This document shows positions 59,859 through 64,000 of a stretch of 64,000 bases of DNA, piece by piece. The notes below the pieces were generated by a model, which did not search any database, was not told the origin of the DNA, and was given only the letters and a program-made list of their open reading frames with translations. Position 1 is the first letter of the stretch. Every line of letters begins with the position of its first letter. This DNA is from an uncultured Porphyromonadaceae bacterium. GTDB lineage: Bacteria > Bacteroidota > Bacteroidia > Bacteroidales > Muribaculaceae. Location of the stretch: positions 1 through 64,000 of the forward strand of contig CANSRU010000009.1 of the NCBI GenBank assembly GCA_947649495.1, written 5' to 3'. The position numbers and the translations under genes are program-made.

Positions 59859-62840
59859 ATGAAGAAAATCTACATTTTAGGTGCGTTGGCCTTGACCGCA
59901 TTTGCTCCCGACACAGCAGTGGCGCAGGTCAATTCGCCCGACGCCGACGGATATTTCGCCCGCGGCGTGGCCATGTACCGCAATCGTAATTATAACGGAT
60001 GTATCGACCAATTGGTGCAGCTCCGGCACTTTGGTGGCGGAAATGTGCCTGCCGAAGAGGCATTGTACTATATGGCTATGGCCACCCTGCACTGTGGCGA
60101 CGATGAAGCGCTCGAGCTTCTGCGCGAGTTCCTGACCGTCTATCCGCAATCGCCCCTTACGGCTGATGTCACAGCCGCCATAGGCGATTATTATTTTACC
60201 CGTGAGAATTATCCGGAGGCAGTAGGCTATTACAGCAAGGTCAATCCTGCTTCACTCACAGCCGACAGGGCTGAGGATATGAACTACCGTTCGGCCTATT
60301 CGGCCATGATGCTCGACGACGATGCCACGGCACGCCGCGACTTTTCGGCTGTTGCCGGCACACGTACCTACGGAAATGCGGCGTTGTTCTATCTTGCGTA
60401 TCTTGATTATGCCGATGGTAACTACGACAGCGCTTTGACACTGTTTTCCAAGGTTGACACATCGCGCGAGCCAGGAAATGCGGCACCATGCTATCTCAGT
60501 CAGATATATTATATGCGCGGCGACTATGGCCGTGCTCTTGATGTGGCCTCGAAAGCCCTCGCTTCCGGAGTGCCGGAGGAATTTGTTCCTGAATTGAACC
60601 GGGTGGCCGGTGAGTCGGCTTATTGTCTCGGACGTCAGGATACCGCGTCTGAATATCTCGGACGCTATGTGGCGTCGGTCAGCGACCCGGCACCGTCGGC
60701 ATGCTATATTCTCGGCGTGATGGCCTATGGCGACGCCGATTATTCCCTCGCGGCCGACTATCTGCGCCGGGCTTTGGATTTGCCCGATGCTATGGGGCAG
60801 AGCGCATATCTGTATCTTGGTCAAAGCCTTGTCCGTACCGGAAATGTGGATGGCGCGCTTCTCGCTTTTGAGAATGCATGGCGCAGCAATTCCGACAGCA
60901 AGGTGGCCGAGACGGCTTTTTACAACTATATCGTGGCCCGCAATGATGGCGGAAGAGTTCCTTTCGGTAAATCGGCTGCCATGATGGAGGAGTTCATCGG
61001 CCGTTACCCATCGTCGCCCTATGCCAACAATGTGCGCGAGAATCTTGCCGAGGGATATGTGGCCGATGGCGACTATGAATCGGCTCTACGGGTGCTCCGC
61101 CAGATGAAACAGCCTACCAAGGCCTCCAGGGCGACTTTGCAGAAAGTGCTGTTCGTGCTCGGCACGGTGGAATATCGGGATAACCGCACCGCTGCCGCTC
61201 AGGCTTATTTCCGCGAGGTGGCCGGTATGGATGGTGTGAACAGCGGATTGCAGAGGCAGGGTGTGCTGTGGTTGGCCAATTGCGATTTCGACCGCGAGGA
61301 GTACGATGCTGCCGCACGTAGATACATGGAATATCTCGGTATGGCTCCGGCCGACGATGCCAACCGCTCCATTGCATACTACAATCTTGGATACGCAAGG
61401 ATGAACAGCGGGCTGTATGCCGATGCTCTGACAGATTTCAACCGTGCCGCTTCCATGCCCGGAATATCCTCCGAACTTAAAGCCGATGCCTGCAACCGCG
61501 CCGGCGACTGCCTGTACTATCAGCGGCGTTTCAACGAGGCCGCACGCCAATACCGTAAAGCCTACGATGCCAATCCGGGAGCGGGCGATTACGCTCTCTA
61601 TCAGATTGCCTCGATGAAAGGGCTTGACCGCGATTATAGCGGCATGGTGGCAGGGCTTGACGATATGATTGACCGTTTCCCCGAGTCGGCACTTGTGCCG
61701 TCGGCGCTGCTTGACAAGGCTGAGGCTTATGTCACAATGGGAAAGACTTCAAAGGCGATTGACACGTATGCCACTTTGGTCAGGGAATATCCATCGACAT
61801 CGCAGGGACGTAACGGTTACTTGCAGTTGGCTGTGACACAGCTCGGCTCGGGCAACCGCGAGGCCGCCGCCGAAACATACCGCAAGGTGATATATACCTA
61901 CCCCACGAGCGAGGAAGCTCAGGTGGCGGTGGAGGATCTCAAACAGATATGCGCCGAGGATGGACGTCTGGCCGAATTTGCACAGTTTCTCAATTCTGTG
62001 CCCAATGCTCCACGCATCGACCCGCAGCAGCTCGATGCAATCGCGTTCCGTACTGCCGAGACCGAATATCTTGAGAATAACCGGACCTCGCGCCTGGAGG
62101 ATTATATAAGCGAGAACCCGCATGGCAATTACAGAGCTCGTGCGCTGTATTACCTTGCCGAGGCTGCTGCCGAAGCCGGGGATGTGGCTACCGCCACAGG
62201 CTATGCCTCGCAGGTGGTGACTATGCATCCCGATGCCGATGTGGCTGAGGATGCGCTGCTCCTCAAAGGTTCGATGGAGCTGAAGCAGGGGCAGGATGAG
62301 CTGGCTGTGACCACCTACCGCGACCTCGAGGCCCGGGCTTCGTCGGCGAAAAACCTTCAGGAGGCTCGAATCGGCATTATGCAGGCGGCCTTGTCGTTGG
62401 AGCGGTATTCGGAGGTGATTTCGGTTTCCAACAAGCTGCTCGCATCATCGGCTTCGGGCGATACCGACATGCGGGCTGTGAGATTCATGCGGGCTGTGGC
62501 GCTTGACCGCTCAGGCCGCAATGAGGAGGCTTACGATTTATGGAACGGCCTGTCGGATGGTTCCGCTGATGAATACAGCGCACGAAGCCTGGTGTATATG
62601 GCCGAGTCGAAACTCCGTGCAGGCGATGCCGCGCAGGCAGCCGCGATGGCCGATAAGTTGATAAATGCCGGTACTTCGCACAATTATTGGCTCGCCCGCG
62701 CTTTCATAGTGTTGAGCGATGCTCTCCGCAGGCAGGGCAAGGTGTTTGAAGCCGATGAGTATCTGAAAAGTCTGCGCAATAATTATCCCGGAGCCGACGA
62801 CGATATTCAGCAGATGGTGTCGGAGCGTCTTGATAAGTAA
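59859..62840 (+). CDS. Large secreted tetratricopeptide-repeat protein
   Basis: A 993-residue protein. A signal peptide (MKKIYILGALALTAFAPDTA, cleavage near AVAQ) is followed by tetratricopeptide-like helical repeats along the whole length, with recurring units such as ALYYMAMATLHCGDDEALEL, AYLDYADGNYDSALTLFSKV and AYYNLGYARMNSGLYADALT. No enzymatic motif is seen. Large periplasmic TPR proteins with a following outer-membrane protein are common in Bacteroidetes and are thought to help assemble envelope complexes. The next gene starts 13 bases downstream, so they are an operon. The role is unknown. Confidence 0.85.
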   Translation: MKKIYILGALALTAFAPDTAVAQVNSPDADGYFARGVAMYRNRNYNGCIDQLVQLRHFGGGNVPAEEALYYMAMATLHCGDDEALELLREFLTVYPQSPLTADVTAAIGDYYFTRENYPEAVGYYSKVNPASLTADRAEDMNYRSAYSAMMLDDDATARRDFSAVAGTRTYGNAALFYLAYLDYADGNYDSALTLFSKVDTSREPGNAAPCYLSQIYYMRGDYGRALDVASKALASGVPEEFVPELNRVAGESAYCLGRQDTASEYLGRYVASVSDPAPSACYILGVMAYGDADYSLAADYLRRALDLPDAMGQSAYLYLGQSLVRTGNVDGALLAFENAWRSNSDSKVAETAFYNYIVARNDGGRVPFGKSAAMMEEFIGRYPSSPYANNVRENLAEGYVADGDYESALRVLRQMKQPTKASRATLQKVLFVLGTVEYRDNRTAAAQAYFREVAGMDGVNSGLQRQGVLWLANCDFDREEYDAAARRYMEYLGMAPADDANRSIAYYNLGYARMNSGLYADALTDFNRAASMPGISSELKADACNRAGDCLYYQRRFNEAARQYRKAYDANPGAGDYALYQIASMKGLDRDYSGMVAGLDDMIDRFPESALVPSALLDKAEAYVTMGKTSKAIDTYATLVREYPSTSQGRNGYLQLAVTQLGSGNREAAAETYRKVIYTYPTSEEAQVAVEDLKQICAEDGRLAEFAQFLNSVPNAPRIDPQQLDAIAFRTAETEYLENNRTSRLEDYISENPHGNYRARALYYLAEAAAEAGDVATATGYASQVVTMHPDADVAEDALLLKGSMELKQGQDELAVTTYRDLEARASSAKNLQEARIGIMQAALSLERYSEVISVSNKLLASSASGDTDMRAVRFMRAVALDRSGRNEEAYDLWNGLSDGSADEYSARSLVYMAESKLRAGDAAQAAAMADKLINAGTSHNYWLARAFIVLSDALRRQGKVFEADEYLKSLRNNYPGADDDIQQMVSERLDK

Positions 62841-62853
62841 TGGTATGTGAATT

Positions 62854-64000
62854 ATGAAAATATATAGCATTTCAAAATATATCCTTGGCGCCGCCATTTC
62901 AGCCGCGTCGTGGGGTGGGGCGGTGGCTCAGGACCTTCAGAAGGAAATAACCGTGCGCCACGACGATGTGCCTGAGTTTCGTGAGGTGTCGAAGATAAAT
63001 GTCGAGCCGCGTATATCCTTGCCGGCCATTCAGCCGGTGGAGATGCCTTACAGCTACAGTCAGGTGAAGGTGGGGATAAATGGCTCGGTCAGCACTCTTT
63101 CGCCCGCCTCATTCGCCGACAGCATATACACATCTCCATATCGCGGCTATGCCACTATAGGGTTCATGCCGGCATATAATCTCAATGCCTCGGCCGGATA
63201 TAAGATTCTGGATACTGACCATACGAGGGTCAACGCATGGATGCAGTTCAATGGCAATTCATATAAATCGCGTCTCAATTGTTTTGACGGTCTGTCTGAT
63301 AAATTCACATTGCGTCGCAACACCGTCACCATCGGGTCGGCGCTGCATCAGGCTGTGGGGAGCAAATCGTTCATAGATGCGGGTGTGGACTATACCTTCA
63401 GCCGCTTCAATCTTCCGGACGAGTTCCCGGTCGCCCGGTTGTTTGATCAGAATGTGCACCGCTTTAATCTATCCGCGCTATGGTCTATGTCGACCGATGG
63501 TGCATCGATGGGTTTCGGTGCTTTTTACCGGTATTTCGGATATGCCAAGAGCTATATGCCCGCCACTAATGCCCGCCGGGAGCACAATTTCGGAATGAAT
63601 GGATTTGTGTCGGCGCGCCTTGGAGAGAAATCATCGCTCGGAGTGAAGGTTAAACTATCAATGATTTCCAACTCCCATTATTACGATGATGATATGAGTA
63701 TTGACTCATGGTTGCCCGATAATCATCATGGGCTGCTCACACTTACACCATATTATCGGTATGCGGCGGGAAAATTCACTCTTGACATTGGTGCCCGGCT
63801 TGATTTTACTATTAAGTATGGCAGGGCGTTCCATATCGCTCCTGATGTCACGGCGGTGTACTCGCCCGGAAGCTTTTTCCGCATATATGCTAAAGCCGGG
63901 GGGGGACAGTGGCAGAACACATTGGGCTCGGTGTACGATGTGATTTATTTAGCCAATTCGCATACCGCCTATGGCAATTCGGGAGTGCCTGTTACGGCTG
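62854..64000 (+). CDS. Outer-membrane beta-barrel protein (TonB-dependent receptor-like), 3' end outside the window
   Basis: At least 382 codons are open from ATG 62854 to the window edge without a stop. A signal peptide (MKIYSISKYILGAAISAASW, then GGAVAQ) is present. The remainder alternates polar and hydrophobic residues with many aromatic ones (VGINGSVSTLSPASFADS, GYATIGFMPAYNLNASAGYK, FGAFYRYFGYAKSYMPA), the pattern of outer-membrane beta strands. No TonB plug domain is visible in the part seen, so it may be a barrel-only protein. It starts 13 bases after the TPR gene and is probably its operon partner. Product and substrate are unknown. Confidence 0.75.
   Translation, partial: MKIYSISKYILGAAISAASWGGAVAQDLQKEITVRHDDVPEFREVSKINVEPRISLPAIQPVEMPYSYSQVKVGINGSVSTLSPASFADSIYTSPYRGYATIGFMPAYNLNASAGYKILDTDHTRVNAWMQFNGNSYKSRLNCFDGLSDKFTLRRNTVTIGSALHQAVGSKSFIDAGVDYTFSRFNLPDEFPVARLFDQNVHRFNLSALWSMSTDGASMGFGAFYRYFGYAKSYMPATNARREHNFGMNGFVSARLGEKSSLGVKVKLSMISNSHYYDDDMSIDSWLPDNHHGLLTLTPYYRYAAGKFTLDIGARLDFTIKYGRAFHIAPDVTAVYSPGSFFRIYAKAGGGQWQNTLGSVYDVIYLANSHTAYGNSGVPVTA

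Overview
The window looks like a chromosomal segment of a gut Bacteroidales bacterium, most likely from the Muribaculaceae (Duncaniella/Muribaculum-like); this is an inference, since no rRNA or tRNA gene is present. The signs are: many upstream regions carrying the Bacteroidetes primary-sigma signature (TTTG or TTG, about 18-22 bp, then TAnnTTTG) and almost no Shine-Dalgarno sequences; a type IX secretion component (PorV) together with surface proteins that have C-terminal sorting-type ends; and several families typical of Bacteroidetes (DUF4143 ATPase, DUF2795, DUF4491, DUF4838, PEGA-type lipoproteins). Most of the window is ordinary core genome. No prophage, IS element, CRISPR array, rRNA or tRNA was seen.

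Layout. 0-10 kb is accessory: a structured non-coding stretch, a small unknown protein, a giant BspA-like leucine-rich-repeat surface protein with a dockerin-like module, a cohesin-like partner, a decayed and an intact copy of a DUF4143 ATPase, and a 53-residue membrane peptide. 10-19 kb: DUF2795 protein, cobalamin adenosyltransferase, small HTH regulator, LrgAB, PEP carboxykinase, an aroK/alanine-dehydrogenase-like/RNase H operon, MscL and GAPDH. 19-29 kb: a TolC/HlyD/two-permease efflux operon without an ATPase gene, biotin synthase, an orphan AIR-synthase-like protein and a DUF4838 secreted protein. 29-34 kb: a tightly packed operon of a NamZ-type muramidase, a sodium symporter, a WYL regulator and trmD, followed by a repeat-rich 0.84 kb gap. 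34-40 kb: polyprenyl synthase, DNA polymerase I, a TPM-domain protein, DUF4491 and a YoeB-type toxin-antitoxin pair with a palindromic operator over its promoter.

40-46.3 kb is a seven-gene surface-glycan operon (glycosyltransferase, IspD/TarI-type cytidylyltransferase, NAD-dependent epimerase, LicD, two more glycosyltransferases, LpxL-type acyltransferase). It suggests decoration of a surface glycan with a CDP-activated polyol-phosphate or similar group. 46.4-48.8 kb holds three tandem paralogues with diverged N-terminal halves and a nearly identical C-terminal domain of about 100 residues. They are followed by a 118-bp imperfect inverted repeat. 49-54.5 kb is the rimP-nusA-infB-folK translation/transcription operon. 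54.5-60 kb contains ispF, porV, a degenerate FAH-fold protein overlapping rex, and an Ig-like lipoprotein. The window ends with a 993-residue TPR protein and the start of an outer-membrane beta-barrel gene that runs off the edge.

The most unusual items are the three-paralogue cluster, the long inverted repeat beside it, the two 216-bp repeats whose hairpins stay intact, the LicD/cytidylyltransferase glycan operon, and several enzyme-fold proteins that have apparently lost catalytic residues (FAH-like, AIR-synthase-like, PolA proofreading domain). Coordinates of short sites and revised starts were counted by hand and may be off by a base.
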